64,000 nt of DNA, from NCBI RefSeq assembly GCF_029265375.1, contig NZ_JAJUJJ010000012.1:23073-87072 (forward strand), in the 5' to 3' direction. Each line of letters begins with the position of its first letter. Position 1 is the stretch's first letter. Source of the DNA: Nesterenkonia sp. (lineage in GTDB: Bacteria; Actinomycetota; Actinomycetes; Actinomycetales; Micrococcaceae). The translations under genes and the position numbers were made by a program. A model generated the notes under the pieces. That model was not told where the DNA came from. It worked only from the letters and a program-made list of their open reading frames with translations, and ran no database searches. This document shows, piece by piece, positions 7,951-16,896 of the stretch.

Positions 7951-8472
7951 TCAGGCAGCTTCTTCCTGCTTGGCCCGCAGCGCCTCGACGGTGCGTGCGA
8001 TCTTGGAGATCGGGGCCTGGAAGGTGGAAGCAGCCTTGGACTGGGCACCGATGAAGGCGCCAGCCAGCTTGCCGAGCAGAACCTCACGGGATTCAAGATC
8101 CGCGAGCTTCTTCACCTCAGTCTCATCCAGGGGCTTGCCATCCATGTAGCCGCCCTTGACGATGAGCTGAGGGTTGTCCTTGGCAAAGTCACGCAGAGCC
8201 TTGGCCACGTCCACGGGATCACCGTGCACGAAGGCGATCGCAGAAGGTCCGGTCATCTTGCCCTCGAAGGCGTCGATGCCGACTTCCTTGGCCGCAATCT
8301 CGGTCAGCGTGTTCTTCACCACGGCGTAGTTCGCGTTCTCCCGCACGGAGCGCCGCAGAGTCTGCAGCTGTCCGACGGAGAGGCCGCGGTATTCCGTGAG
8401 CACAGCAGCGGTTGAGTTGTTGAAGAGCTCCTTGAGCTCATCAACCGCGGCTGCCTTCTCAGGGTTCGCCAT
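7951..8472 (-). CDS. rplJ: 50S ribosomal protein L10
   Basis: L10 carries the L7/L12 dimers and joins them to 23S rRNA. The protein has 173 residues from the ATG at 8472, chosen because AAGGAG lies 5 nt upstream and the sequence then begins with the L10 pattern (EKAAAVDELKELF, TEYRGLSVGQLQ). The RNA-binding N-terminal domain ends near residue 130, and the C-terminal helices that bind L12 include ISKIARTVEALR. Longer upstream readings run into the untranslated leader. Regulation is likely through the L10-leader-like RNA directly upstream. Confidence 0.97.
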   Translation of the reverse strand: MANPEKAAAVDELKELFNNSTAAVLTEYRGLSVGQLQTLRRSVRENANYAVVKNTLTEIAAKEVGIDAFEGKMTGPSAIAFVHGDPVDVAKALRDFAKDNPQLIVKGGYMDGKPLDETEVKKLADLESREVLLGKLAGAFIGAQSKAASTFQAPISKIARTVEALRAKQEEAA

Positions 8473-8522
8473 GGCACTCCTTCCGGTCATGGGCCGGCCA
8501 GAGTCCCGGGAGTCAGGGCATA

Positions 8523-8550
8523 AGAAAAGCCCCGTGCGCAGAGCACAGGG
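8523..8550 (-). terminator. Attenuator-like hairpin before rplJ
   Basis: On the minus strand CCCTGTGC and GCACGGGG pair (one T-G wobble) around a 5-nt loop, followed at once by CTTTTCTTATG. This is an intrinsic terminator inside the leader, 50 nt before the rplJ start, and would let L10 binding upstream switch the operon off. Confidence 0.6.
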
Positions 8551-8755
8551 CACAGAGGGCATTCATCTGCCGCGTGTGAGCGGCATCCAGGCCGGACCTG
8601 GAATATGTCAACTGTGGCTGCACCTGCGCAGGTCGCCCGGGAGGGTCTTTACAGTTGTGCTGCCTTCCAGGGTCCTGCCCTGGCGACCGCGGCCCCAGCG
8701 CCAACTGGTGCCGCACAGCATCAACGACCGGCGGTCTTTGGTCAGTTGACTACTC
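8523..8755 (-). promoter_or_regulatory. L10-leader-like 5' UTR of rplJ
   Basis: The 280 nt upstream of rplJ hold no gene but much structure. Read on the minus strand, the upstream part carries a CAAAGACCGCCGGTCGTTG stretch and, further down, ACCTGCGCAGGTGCAG, features I associate with actinobacterial L10 leaders, where L10(L12)4 binds its own mRNA in place of 23S rRNA. The leader ends in an attenuator-like hairpin (8523-8550). Assignment is by position and remembered motifs; a covariance-model match was not run. Confidence 0.6.
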
Positions 8756-8919
8756 TACCCGTCCGCAGCCTGCACCGCCAAATCGCGCCCGCCGGCCGGG
8801 CCTCAGCGGCCGTGGCGGCTTCGGGACATGGCGCAGAACCGCCACCACGTAAGTCTTGGCCACGCACAGATTGTCAACAACTATGAGGGGCACCTGTCAC
8901 CCGACCAGGAAAGCACACT

Positions 8920-10728
8920 GTGAATATTGCACCCAAGAAGAGAAGCAGCCGCGCCGCGCGCCTGACGGCCGTGGCCGCAGTCGGCGCCCTGGCTGTCGGC
9001 TTGGTCCCGGCCTCGCCGGCCGCCGCTGACCCGGTGGAGGCAGTCCCTGCCTCCAATGGGCGTGGACATGCCGCTCATCCCGACGCCGGAGTGATCGCCG
9101 GCGAGCTGCTGGAGCAGGAGATCGTATGGGAGGACTGCGCATTCCCCTCGGTGGACGCCGACACTGCGGCCTGGCTGCGGGAGATCCCGGTTTCCTGCGC
9201 CGACATCACCGTGCCCCGCGACTGGCACAATCCCGACGACGGAGAAACTCTGACAGTCCGCATCTCCGTGACCGACACTGCTGATCCGGATCAGTACCAG
9301 GGCATTGCCCTGGTGAACCCCGGAGGCCCCGGCGGCAACGGCCTGCCGTGGGGAGCTGCGATGGCGCACCGCTCCCCGGAGCTGGCTGAGCAGTTCAACT
9401 TCATCGGGTTCGACCCTCGCGGAGTGGGCGAATCCACCCCCTTGATCTGCGAGTACCATCCCGTGCCCGATGACCTCTGGGAGGATGGCGCCTCTGCCGT
9501 CCAGGGGTGCCTGAACAACCCCCTGACCCCCTATATCAACACTGAGCAGACCGTCTATGACATGGACTTCGTCCGCGCCCTGCTGGGTGAGGAGCAGATC
9601 AGCTACATCGGCTACTCCTACGGCACCTGGCTGGGCAACTGGTACCAGGCGGAGTTCCCGGAGCATTCGCACCGATTCGTTCTGGACTCGGCCACTGATC
9701 TGACCCGCAAGTCTCTGCAGGAGACCTGGGATCTGCAGCCGCGCAGCCGCGACCGCCAGTTCCAGGACATGATGCTTCCCTATATTGCGCGTCAGCATGA
9801 GACCTACGGCCTGGGTGAGGACCCGATGGCGATCCGCCAGGCCTGGGAAGAGGCCGGGGGAACACGGGACCCGCTGGGCCAGCTGATCACCATTGAGACG
9901 ATCATCCCGGCCATGTACACCACCGGCGGCTATCCGGCCGCGGCGGAGCTGATCACCGCGTTCATCGCACTGGACCTGCCTGAGGCGCAGAACGCCGAGG
10001 AGCTGCAGGCCCAGCTGGAGACCCTCCTGGAAGCCACCCGGGAGGTCTCACTGGAGGACCCCGAGGAGAACCTGGATGCCAGGATGACCCAGCAGCAGCC
10101 GCACGCCCTGGTCCGGGAAGAGGCCGCCGAGCGCGTCGAGCGGGAGCAGGCCGCAGCCGAGGGGACCACCGTCACCTTCAGCGGCACCTTCGAGGCCATC
10201 CGCTGCCAGGACGGCGCGTGGAATCACTCGCGCGGCCACTGGGACGCGTGGGTGGCGGACCTGAACAGCAAGGCGCCGTTCATCGGCCCGCTGATGTCCG
10301 CACCAATCTGCGCTCACTGGCCCGCGGTGACGGAGAAGTCGGCACCGCACCAGCGCACCCACCCCGACACCCTGATCCTGCAGCCGGAGTTCGACGCGAC
10401 CACCCCGTATGAGGCTGGTCAGCGTTCCGCCCGCCTGCAGCCGAACACCTCACTGATCACGGTCAACAACGAAGGCACCCACGGCGTCTTCCCCTACGGA
10501 ACCACGTGTGTGGACGATGCGGTGGAGAACTACTTCCGCCACGGGCCCCTCCCCGGAAACATCGTCTGCGGGGCGCTGCCCCTGCCAGGCGAGGACGTCG
10601 CCTACCAGGTCGGAGGCGATATCCACCAGGCTCAGCAGAACGTGCAGATCAAGATGCGCACCGATGCGGTGAAGGAGGCCAACCGGATGGTCCGGCATAT
10701 GCAGCTGGACGAGGTGCACGACCAGTAG
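8920..10728 (+). CDS. Secreted alpha/beta-hydrolase, TAP-like peptidase family
   Basis: A protein of 602 residues, like the actinobacterial tripeptidyl-aminopeptidase/SlpD-type exported hydrolases. The signal peptide (residues 1-37) has a basic start, a hydrophobic core (LTAVAAVGALAVGLV) and an ASPAAA cleavage region. The alpha/beta-hydrolase domain has an oxyanion-type NPGGPGG motif, nucleophile Ser233 in GYSYG, acid D492 (PEFDATTP) and His521 in GTHG; the TAP-like C-terminal domain begins around residue 470. The GTG start at 8920 follows an AGGAAAG site. It would trim peptides outside the cell. It stands alone and is convergent with the frameshifted regulator. Confidence 0.9.
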   Translation: MNIAPKKRSSRAARLTAVAAVGALAVGLVPASPAAADPVEAVPASNGRGHAAHPDAGVIAGELLEQEIVWEDCAFPSVDADTAAWLREIPVSCADITVPRDWHNPDDGETLTVRISVTDTADPDQYQGIALVNPGGPGGNGLPWGAAMAHRSPELAEQFNFIGFDPRGVGESTPLICEYHPVPDDLWEDGASAVQGCLNNPLTPYINTEQTVYDMDFVRALLGEEQISYIGYSYGTWLGNWYQAEFPEHSHRFVLDSATDLTRKSLQETWDLQPRSRDRQFQDMMLPYIARQHETYGLGEDPMAIRQAWEEAGGTRDPLGQLITIETIIPAMYTTGGYPAAAELITAFIALDLPEAQNAEELQAQLETLLEATREVSLEDPEENLDARMTQQQPHALVREEAAERVEREQAAAEGTTVTFSGTFEAIRCQDGAWNHSRGHWDAWVADLNSKAPFIGPLMSAPICAHWPAVTEKSAPHQRTHPDTLILQPEFDATTPYEAGQRSARLQPNTSLITVNNEGTHGVFPYGTTCVDDAVENYFRHGPLPGNIVCGALPLPGEDVAYQVGGDIHQAQQNVQIKMRTDAVKEANRMVRHMQLDEVHDQ

Positions 10729-10740
10729 AGCTGGTCATCG

Positions 10741-10778
10741 CAGGAGGGGAGGGGCCGAGATCGACACCTCCCCTCCTG
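10741..10778. terminator. Hairpin between convergent genes
   Basis: A 12-bp perfect stem (CAGGAGGGGAGG and its complement at 10767-10778) with a 14-nt loop lies 12 nt after the hydrolase stop. It has no T tract, but its place between convergent genes suggests a shared terminator. Confidence 0.65.
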
Positions 10779-10786
10779 GCGTCCGG

Positions 10787-11721
10787 TCACACCAACCAGC
10801 CGCGTCGTGAGGCTTGAACGCCGAGCTGAAAGCGGGTGCGGCAGCCTGTCCGCTCCAGCAGCGTCTGCACCCGGCGCGAGAGCGTCCGGCGGGAGATTCC
10901 CAGCTGCCGCGCCATCTGTTCATCGGTGACGCCGGAGGCATCAGCGCCAGCAGGTGCCGGTGCTCCTCCCCGTCCGCTCCGGCGTCGAAGTCTTCGGCGG
11001 AGACCACCAGCGGCACGGAGGCCGACCAGATCGAGTCGAACAGCTCGGTGAGGGCGTCCAACATCGGCGAGGGGTGCACCAGCATCCCGGTGACCTGCTC
11101 GCCCTCGATGAGCACGATCAGACCCAGTGAGTCGTCCATCAGGCGCAGTCGCATAGGCACTGAGGCGTGGACCCGGGCTTCCTCCCCCAAGGCGACCGAG
11201 TCATTGACCGCCTGGCGGATCACCGGATCCGCAACCGCATCCTCGGCGTAGACGGTGCGGTACCGGATGCCGCGCGGAAGCATCTCCTGCTGGACGCTGC
11301 ACATCTGCCCCGCGGTGGACGGTGAGTAGGGACCACGGTCCAGGGAACGCACTTCAGCCACCACTGCCCGTTGGGAGGCATCGGCGACCTGGCGAACGGC
11401 AGCCCGACCGTGGATCACTTCCACAATCTCCGTGCCTGCGGCCCCTGGCCGCTCCCATATGGAACCCAGCTGGTGTTCCAGGTGCATGACCGCATCAGCC
11501 TGCTGCCGGTGGTGCCGCGCACGGGCGCGCAGCACCCCGCGCGGGTCGTTCACCGGGGCTCTCCCGTGGCCGTCCAGGTCGCCGAGCAGTCCGTGGCGCT
11601 GCAGCTCCTCCGCGAGCTGGGCGGGCAGCTCTGCTCGGTGCTTGCCGGCCTGCAGCAGCTGAAGATAGGCGCGTGCAGCAGACTGGGACAGTCCCAGGCT
11701 CTGCAGGTCGGAAGGCTCCAT
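10787..11721 (-). pseudogene. LuxR-type regulator, frameshifted before its HTH
   Basis: From the ATG at 11721 (AGAGGGGGA site upstream) the frame reads about 260 residues: a short N-terminal winged-helix-like part (LQSLGLSQSAARAYLQLLQ) and a middle domain of the actinobacterial TrmB/LuxR-like type. Just after EEHRHLLALM the frame loses sense, but the neighbouring frame continues as a textbook LuxR-type helix-turn-helix (GVTDEQMARQLGISRRTLS) to a stop at 10787. One base is missing near 10934-10941; restoring it gives a protein of about 311 residues. As sequenced the product lacks its DNA-binding domain. It follows the LAXTG-protein gene on the same strand, after a terminator. Whether the lesion is real or a sequencing error cannot be told from here. 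Confidence 0.8.
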
Positions 11722-11803
11722 TGCCGATCCCCCTCTCAGCGCTTCCAGCTCGGTTCCCCTACGGCACCGATTCCTCGGCTGGCGGCTTTGTCCGGACACG
11801 ACG

Positions 11804-11846
11804 GCGGGGCCGCCCGACGGGATCATGCCCCGTCTGACGGCCCCGC
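11804..11846 (-). terminator. Terminator after the LAXTG-protein gene
   Basis: GCGGGGCCG (11804-11812) pairs perfectly with CGGCCCCGC (11838-11846), and an inner GACGGG/CCCGTC stem lies within. It sits 31 nt beyond the stop of the surface-protein gene. Confidence 0.65.
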
Positions 11847-11876
11847 ACAGTGAATCGGCAGGATCTGCTGGGCGGA

Positions 11877-13649
11877 TCAGCCCTCCTGACGACCCAGCCG
11901 GTTCCGGTACCCGACCGCTGTCAGCGCGCCGCCGAGCAGCAGGAGCAGACCGGCGCCGATGCTCGCCTCCCGACTGGTGACGCCGGTGGCGGCCAGCTCG
12001 ACCTCAGCCTGCTCATCCGGGCCGTCGCCCGCAGGGCCTTCACCGGCCGGGGCGGCGGCGGGTTCGACCACGGTCAGGGTGACAGAGCCGGAGATTCCGC
12101 TGCTCTCACCGGTGGCGGTCAGCGTGTACTCACCCGGATCCAGGTCCTCCGGGATGGTGACCACGGCAGTGACGGTGCCGTTCTCATCAGCGGCGAAGGT
12201 GCCCAGCTCAGGGTTGACTTCGAAGGTGACATCCTCGCCTGCCTCGAAGCCCTCGCCCACCACAGTGAGCTCATCACCCGGTGCGACCTCGTCGGCATCG
12301 AGGGTCAGCTCAGCGGCCTGCTCCTCGGAGCCGTCCTCGCCCTCGTCATCCTGGCCAGCGGCCTCCTGGTTGTCATCCTCGTCGCTGGAGCCGTTCTGTT
12401 CCGCTGCACCCTGGTCGTCATCGTCATCCTCGGACCGGTTTTCATCCGAGTCCTCCTGGTCCTCGGACTCCTCGTCATCATCCTCATCCGAGTAGAAGAT
12501 CTCGATGTCCTCGTCGTTGGCGTTCCTGAGGAAGTCGGTGGGGATGTAGAACAGGGAGAAATCGGTGGAGTCCAGCGCGGCGGCCAGCTCAGGGCTCTCC
12601 ACCAGCGCACGCACACCGACGCTATCCGGCTGGCGGACATCCTCATCGATATCCTCCGGGGACTCGTAGCGTCCCCAGCGGATCAGGGTGCCGGCGGGCA
12701 CGTATGCGAGGATCTCCTCATTCTGGCCTTCGGTGAAGGAGCCGTAGACCGGAGCGTCATCGGTCACCACTGCCAGGTTCCACAGGTCGTCGTCGTACTC
12801 GGGGTCAGCCAGCTCCACGTGGGGAGCATCCGACTCGGGAGCTGTAGGCCGCGGGCCGTCTGAGACGGCTGTCTCCTCGGTGACCTCCTCCACATGATCG
12901 GTGCGAATGATGACCGAGTCCAGCCCCAGCTCGCGCCCGAACAGGTCATCGCTGAGATACATGAACTCCCCGACATCCGAGGCGGAGTCCGCGGAGTAGG
13001 AGCGGATGATGGAGCCCTCAGCCACGTAGGCCACCGGGTTGTAGGCTTGAGCGTCCTCGTCAAATACCGGGTCGTAGACGGGTGCTCGCTCGGTGACCAC
13101 CAGAACGACCTCATCCTGGTAGTCGGTCGCATCGCGCGGCGGGAACTCCAGCAGGGGCAGATCCTCGTAGTCCGGGACCGAGGTCTCCTCACCCTCCGGC
13201 TGCTGCGTCTGCGCGGTCACATTCTCAACATCTTCGGCCTTGAAGTACACGGTAGTAATGCCGAAGTACTCCTCGAAAATGGCGTCATAGGTCGGCACGT
13301 AGGATCCCGCAGGGCCATCGGCATCCGAGTAGGTGCCCAGCACTCCGCCCTGCTCCACATAGCCGACCAGCTCATACTCGTCGTAGTTCTCTCCCTGCAC
13401 ATAGATGGGAGCAGGGTCAGCCGTGACGATGAGATAGTCGTCCTCCTCGCCGGCCACATCTCGCGAACCGACGGTGATCACCGGCAGGTCCGGATCAAGC
13501 TCTCCCTCACTGACATTTGCGTCAGGGCCTTCAGTCTCAGTGTTCGCCAAAGCTGAGGACGCTCCGGCGCCGAGCATGCCGACGGTAATGGCGGGGCCGG
13601 CGATCAGGGCTGCAGCCAGGCGGCTGCGGCGAGTGAATTCTTCAGTCAT
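11877..13649 (-). CDS. Cell-wall-anchored protein with three similar domains and LAXTG signal
   Basis: A protein of 590 residues, with the ATG at 13649 chosen because GCAGGA precedes it; the ATG at 13676 has no ribosome site. The signal peptide (residues 1-36) ends near SSALA. Three acidic domains of about 90-110 residues follow at roughly 46-140, 155-250 and 270-385. Each starts with a strand ending in AP[IV]Y and contains [VA]YV-x-[QEA]-G and, near its end, a [YF]-x3-[DE] segment. Then come an Asp/Glu-rich linker (395-445), an Ig-like domain (about 446-530, LDADEVAPGDELTVVGEGF), the sorting motif LAATG at 552-556, a hydrophobic helix and a basic tail. LAXTG is the class E sortase signal. 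Surface display is well supported; the domains resemble no family I can name. Confidence 0.85.
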   Translation of the reverse strand: MTEEFTRRSRLAAALIAGPAITVGMLGAGASSALANTETEGPDANVSEGELDPDLPVITVGSRDVAGEEDDYLIVTADPAPIYVQGENYDEYELVGYVEQGGVLGTYSDADGPAGSYVPTYDAIFEEYFGITTVYFKAEDVENVTAQTQQPEGEETSVPDYEDLPLLEFPPRDATDYQDEVVLVVTERAPVYDPVFDEDAQAYNPVAYVAEGSIIRSYSADSASDVGEFMYLSDDLFGRELGLDSVIIRTDHVEEVTEETAVSDGPRPTAPESDAPHVELADPEYDDDLWNLAVVTDDAPVYGSFTEGQNEEILAYVPAGTLIRWGRYESPEDIDEDVRQPDSVGVRALVESPELAAALDSTDFSLFYIPTDFLRNANDEDIEIFYSDEDDDEESEDQEDSDENRSEDDDDDQGAAEQNGSSDEDDNQEAAGQDDEGEDGSEEQAAELTLDADEVAPGDELTVVGEGFEAGEDVTFEVNPELGTFAADENGTVTAVVTIPEDLDPGEYTLTATGESSGISGSVTLTVVEPAAAPAGEGPAGDGPDEQAEVELAATGVTSREASIGAGLLLLLGGALTAVGYRNRLGRQEG

Positions 13650-13979
13650 GGATGGATCCTGCTCCCGGTTAGTCATGGCAGATTGCGCGGCCGCGCACGG
13701 GCGCAGACCGCCACTGGGAGCTTAAGGAGAACTGAACACAGACTTCAAGGACACTGTGTGATAAGTGACACGCGGCGCTCCGGCGGCTTTCCCGCAGAAC
13801 GCTTCGGCCTCACCGCTGGAGGGAATCCGTCCTGGTCAGAATGCGTATTTCATATTTGAACTTTCCGACCGTCCTCACCCGCAGCTCGATCAGCCTGGCG
13901 TAACAATTCGGCCCGAGCACGACGAGAGCCCCCGCCCCGTACGGGGCAGAGGCTCTCGCATGAGTGTCGGTGACGCGCC
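13650..13979. other. 330-bp intergenic stretch
   Basis: No gene is seen. It holds the rplA terminator at 13923-13958 and, nearer 13650, the promoter and leader region of the LAXTG-protein gene. An A/T-richer patch at about 13842-13868 stands out from its surroundings and is the best place for a promoter, but no convincing -35/-10 pair was found. Confidence 0.6.
13923..13958 (-). terminator. Terminator after rplA
   Basis: A nested hairpin: the outer stem CGAGAGCC/GGCTCTCG (13923-13930 and 13951-13958) encloses an inner GCCCCGTACGGGGC palindrome. It starts 21 nt beyond the rplA stop and ends the rplK-rplA unit. Confidence 0.75.
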
Positions 13980-14687
13980 TCAGGCTGCGTCGATGACCAC
14001 CTTGGTCACGTTCGGGTCCACCGGGATACCGGGGCCGAAGGTGGTGGAGACGGTGGCCCGCTGAATGTAGCGGCCCTTGGAGGAGCTGGGCTTCAGACGA
14101 AGGACCTCGTCCAGGGCGGCGGCGTAGTTCTCCGCCAGCTGCTGCGCGGAGAAGCTGGTCTTGCCGATGATGAAGTGCAGATTGGAGTGCTTATCCACAC
14201 GGAAGTCGATCTTGCCGCCCTTGATATCGGCCACGGCCTTGGCCACATCCGGGGTCACGGTGCCGGTCTTCGGGTTCGGCATCAGGTTGCGGGGGCCCAG
14301 AACCTTGCCGAGCCGGCCGACCTTGCCCATCATGTCCGGAGTGGCCACTGCGGCGTCGAAGTCGGTCCACCCCTCGGCGACCTTGGCGATGAGCTCATCG
14401 CCGCCGACATGGTCTGCACCGGCCTCCTCGGCCTTGGCCACGTTGTCGCCCTGCGTGAAGACCACCACGCGGGCGGTCTTTCCGGTGCCGTGGGGCAGGT
14501 TCACGGTGCCGCGGACCATCTGGTCAGCCTTGCGGGGATCCACCGACAGTCGCAGTGCGACCTCCACGGTGGCATCGGTCTTGGAGGGGTTGGTCTCCTT
14601 CGCCAGGGCGATCGCCGCTGCCGGGGAGTAGACCTCCTCGCTGATCTTCTCGGCTGCTGCCTTGTATGCTTTGCTGCGCTTTGCCAT
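13980..14687 (-). CDS. rplA: 50S ribosomal protein L1
   Basis: L1 forms the mobile stalk at the ribosomal E site. The protein has 235 residues, the standard length, from the ATG at 14687, which has TAAGGAG upstream. Recognisable segments are [37 protein letters not shown] and [15 protein letters not shown], the rRNA-binding and interdomain parts of L1. It follows rplK by 132 nt on the same strand; L1 commonly represses its own operon by binding the mRNA, but no L1 site was identified here. Confidence 0.97.
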   Translation of the reverse strand: MAKRSKAYKAAAEKISEEVYSPAAAIALAKETNPSKTDATVEVALRLSVDPRKADQMVRGTVNLPHGTGKTARVVVFTQGDNVAKAEEAGADHVGGDELIAKVAEGWTDFDAAVATPDMMGKVGRLGKVLGPRNLMPNPKTGTVTPDVAKAVADIKGGKIDFRVDKHSNLHFIIGKTSFSAQQLAENYAAALDEVLRLKPSSSKGRYIQRATVSTTFGPGIPVDPNVTKVVIDAA

Positions 14688-14819
14688 CTGCGTTATCTCC
14701 TTAGCAGTTGTGGTAGACGGGCCGCGCTCGACCCTTCCCACATCTGGAGCCCGTCTTCTGCGGGCCTTGTGCTGTTCTGTCTCAGACCGCTGCGGGCCTG
14801 AGGAGGATCACCGGGGTGA

Positions 14820-15251
14820 TCAGCTTTCGACGTCGATGCCCATGGAGCGGGCGGTGCCGGCGACGATCTTCGTTGCCGCGGCGAGGTCGTTGGCGTTGAG
14901 GTCCTCCATCTTGGTCTGAGCGATCTCCTCGACCTGGGCCTGGGAGAGCTTGCCGACCTTCTCGGTGTGCGGCACGCCGGACCCCTTGGACACGCCGGCT
15001 GCCTTCTTGATCAGCTCAGCGGCCGGCGGGGTCTTGGTGATGAAGGTGAAGGAGCGGTCTTCGTAGACCGTGATCTCCACAGGCACCACATTGCCGCGCT
15101 GGTTCTCCGTGGCGGCGTTGTAGGCCTTGCAGAACTCCATGATGTTGACGCCGTGCTGACCGAGAGCCGGGCCGATCGGCGGTGCGGGGTTGGCCGCACC
15201 TGCCTGGATCTGCAGCTTGATCAGACCGGCGACCTTTTTCTTCGGGGCCAT
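14820..15251 (-). CDS. rplK: 50S ribosomal protein L11
   Basis: L11 binds the GTPase-associated region of 23S rRNA. The protein has 143 residues, as usual. The N-terminal domain has the [20 protein letters not shown] signature, and the C-terminal rRNA-binding domain includes [15 protein letters not shown] and KMEDLNA. An AAAGGA site precedes the ATG. It lies 178 nt after nusG and upstream of rplA in the conserved secE-nusG-rplK-rplA order. Confidence 0.98.
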   Translation of the reverse strand: MAPKKKVAGLIKLQIQAGAANPAPPIGPALGQHGVNIMEFCKAYNAATENQRGNVVPVEITVYEDRSFTFITKTPPAAELIKKAAGVSKGSGVPHTEKVGKLSQAQVEEIAQTKMEDLNANDLAAATKIVAGTARSMGIDVES

Positions 15252-15429
15252 AATCTGTCCTTTGCTAGTGTCGTGCGTCCGCCGCCCTCAGGAGCGAAGG
15301 CTGCGGGGTGAGCGGACCTGGCCGGGCCGCTCAGGTCGTCGGTGTTCCCCCAAAGCGCGGGGCACGCCGACGAAGTCTGTTTCAGTTGTGGACCGCGACG
15401 ACGCCTCAGGCGCCGCCGTCGAGTCCGGT

Positions 15430-16131
15430 TCAGTAGATCTTCTCCACCTGGTTGAAGTTCAGCGTCACCGGGGTCTCACGCTCGAAGATGGAGACCAGCA
15501 CCACCAGCTGCCGGGAGTCCGCGTGGATCTCCGAGATGGTGGCCGGCAGGGTGGCGAAGGGGCCATCGGTGACTGTGACGGACTCGCCGACCTCGAAGTC
15601 GACCTTCACATCGTCAGCCGGGGCGGCAGCGGGGGTCTCCTCGCCGTCGACGACCTCGACCTTCTTCTGCGCGTCGGGCTTGCCGAGCCGGTGCTCAGCG
15701 AGCATCTCGAAGACCTCATCGGCGCTCAGCGGCTGGGGGTCGTGAGCATTGCCGACGAATCCGGTCACGCCGGGGGTGTTGCGCACCACGCCCCAGGACT
15801 CGTCGGTCATCTCCATGCGCACCAGCACGTAGCTGGGGATGCGGACACGGTTGACGACCTTGCGCTGAGTGTTCTTGATCTCGACGACCTCCTCCATGGG
15901 GACGTCGATCTCATAGATGAGGTCTTCCATGTCCTGGGTCTGGATACGAGTTTCCAGATTGGACTTCACGCGCTTCTCATAGCCGGCGTAGGTGTGCACC
16001 ACATACCACTCGCCGAGGCCGCGGCGCAGCTTTGCCTTCAGCTCGGCTGCGCGCTCCTCGTAGGTCTTCTCCTCGTCAGCAGCGGGTGCAGCCTCGATGG
16101 CCTCGTCCTGCTGAGTTTCCTGATCAGACAC
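15430..16131 (-). CDS. nusG: Transcription elongation factor NusG
   Basis: A protein of 233 residues with a GTG start preceded by GAGGAG. An acidic N-terminal extension of about 45 residues, usual in actinobacteria, precedes the NGN domain ([40 protein letters not shown]). After a charged insert the KOW domain ends the protein ([20 protein letters not shown]). NusG binds RNA polymerase and links it to Rho and the ribosome. It lies 51 nt after secE in the standard secE-nusG pair. Confidence 0.97.
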   Translation of the reverse strand: MSDQETQQDEAIEAAPAADEEKTYEERAAELKAKLRRGLGEWYVVHTYAGYEKRVKSNLETRIQTQDMEDLIYEIDVPMEEVVEIKNTQRKVVNRVRIPSYVLVRMEMTDESWGVVRNTPGVTGFVGNAHDPQPLSADEVFEMLAEHRLGKPDAQKKVEVVDGEETPAAAPADDVKVDFEVGESVTVTDGPFATLPATISEIHADSRQLVVLVSIFERETPVTLNFNQVEKIY

Positions 16132-16182
16132 GTTTCTCCTCGGTCAGTGATGCGTTGTTCGTCCGGCGTCGTCGTGCTCGGC

Positions 16183-16446
16183 TCACTCTGCAGCGCCGCC
16201 GCCGAAGATGAGCTCAGCCGCCTGGTTGAACACCCAGTCCAGCCCGGAGACGACCAGGATCACGATGAGCACGAAGACCATGACCACGATCGTGTAGTTC
16301 ACCAGTTCCCGCCGGGTGGGAACGATGACCTTCCTCAGCTCATCGAACACCTGGCGAAGGAACAGCCACATCTTCCCGAAAGGCCCGCGCGGTCCACGGC
16401 CGTCTCCGGCGGGGCCCGTCACATCTGCTTGGGGCGTGTGGGACAC
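16183..16446 (-). CDS. secE: Preprotein translocase subunit SecE
   Basis: A protein of 87 residues with a GTG start and GGAG upstream. A polar Gly/Pro-rich N-terminus leads to the conserved amphipathic segment (FLRQVFDELRKVIVPTRREL) and a single C-terminal membrane helix (YTIVVMVFVLIVILVVSGL). It clamps SecY in the Sec channel. It follows tRNA-Trp by about 115 nt and precedes nusG, the common actinobacterial order. Confidence 0.96.
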   Translation of the reverse strand: MSHTPQADVTGPAGDGRGPRGPFGKMWLFLRQVFDELRKVIVPTRRELVNYTIVVMVFVLIVILVVSGLDWVFNQAAELIFGGGAAE

Positions 16447-16561
16447 GGGGACTCCATCTGTTTCGCTTCGGCTCGATGCTGCTTGTCTCTCCAGGTCTCC
16501 ATGGCTGAAGATCCTGTGTCATTCGGCGGCTTGCCCCTTTTCAGGGGCGCACCGTCAGACG

Positions 16562-16634
16562 CAGGGCAGACAGGACTCGAACCTGCAACCTACGGTTTTG
16601 GAGACCGTTGCGCTACCAATTGCGCCACTGCCCT
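16562..16634 (-). tRNA. tRNA-Trp (CCA)
   Basis: A 73-nt cloverleaf on the minus strand. The acceptor stem AGGGCAG/CTGCCCT is perfect with discriminator G, the D-loop carries AATTGGTAG, the anticodon loop CTCCAAAA reads CCA, and the T-arm has GGTTCGAGTCC. The 3' CCA is not encoded. It lies just upstream of secE, as in many actinobacteria. Confidence 0.97.
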
Positions 16635-16788
16635 CTGAGCCTGCACGCTGTGTCCAGATCGCTTGCGCGAAGGCATGCTCAGCAGAGGTATCCGAAGACA
16701 CCGAATGACCAGTCTACGCGGCTGCAGCCCCAGACTCCAATTCACCCCGGCAGCGAAACGTGACGCCGTGATGCCCCACGAATGACCA

Positions 16789-16843
16789 TTGTCCCGGCGA
16801 CGCGGCGCCCGTAGGCTCAGAAATGAGATGCAGATCACATCTC
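16789..16843 (+). promoter_or_regulatory. Candidate promoter and operator of fdhA-glpFK
   Basis: TTGTCC (16789-16794), a 17-nt spacer and TAGGCT (16812-16817) form a plausible sigma-70-type promoter. An inverted repeat GAGATG-N7-CATCTC (16825-16843) starts just at or after the expected transcription start, as for a repressor site. The ATG of the decayed fdhA follows at 16897 with GAAGGAG. Confidence 0.5.
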
Positions 16844-16896
16844 GCAGAGCGCGCAGTGCGCAGAGTGCGCTGAAACCAGAGACGAAGGAGTCCGCC

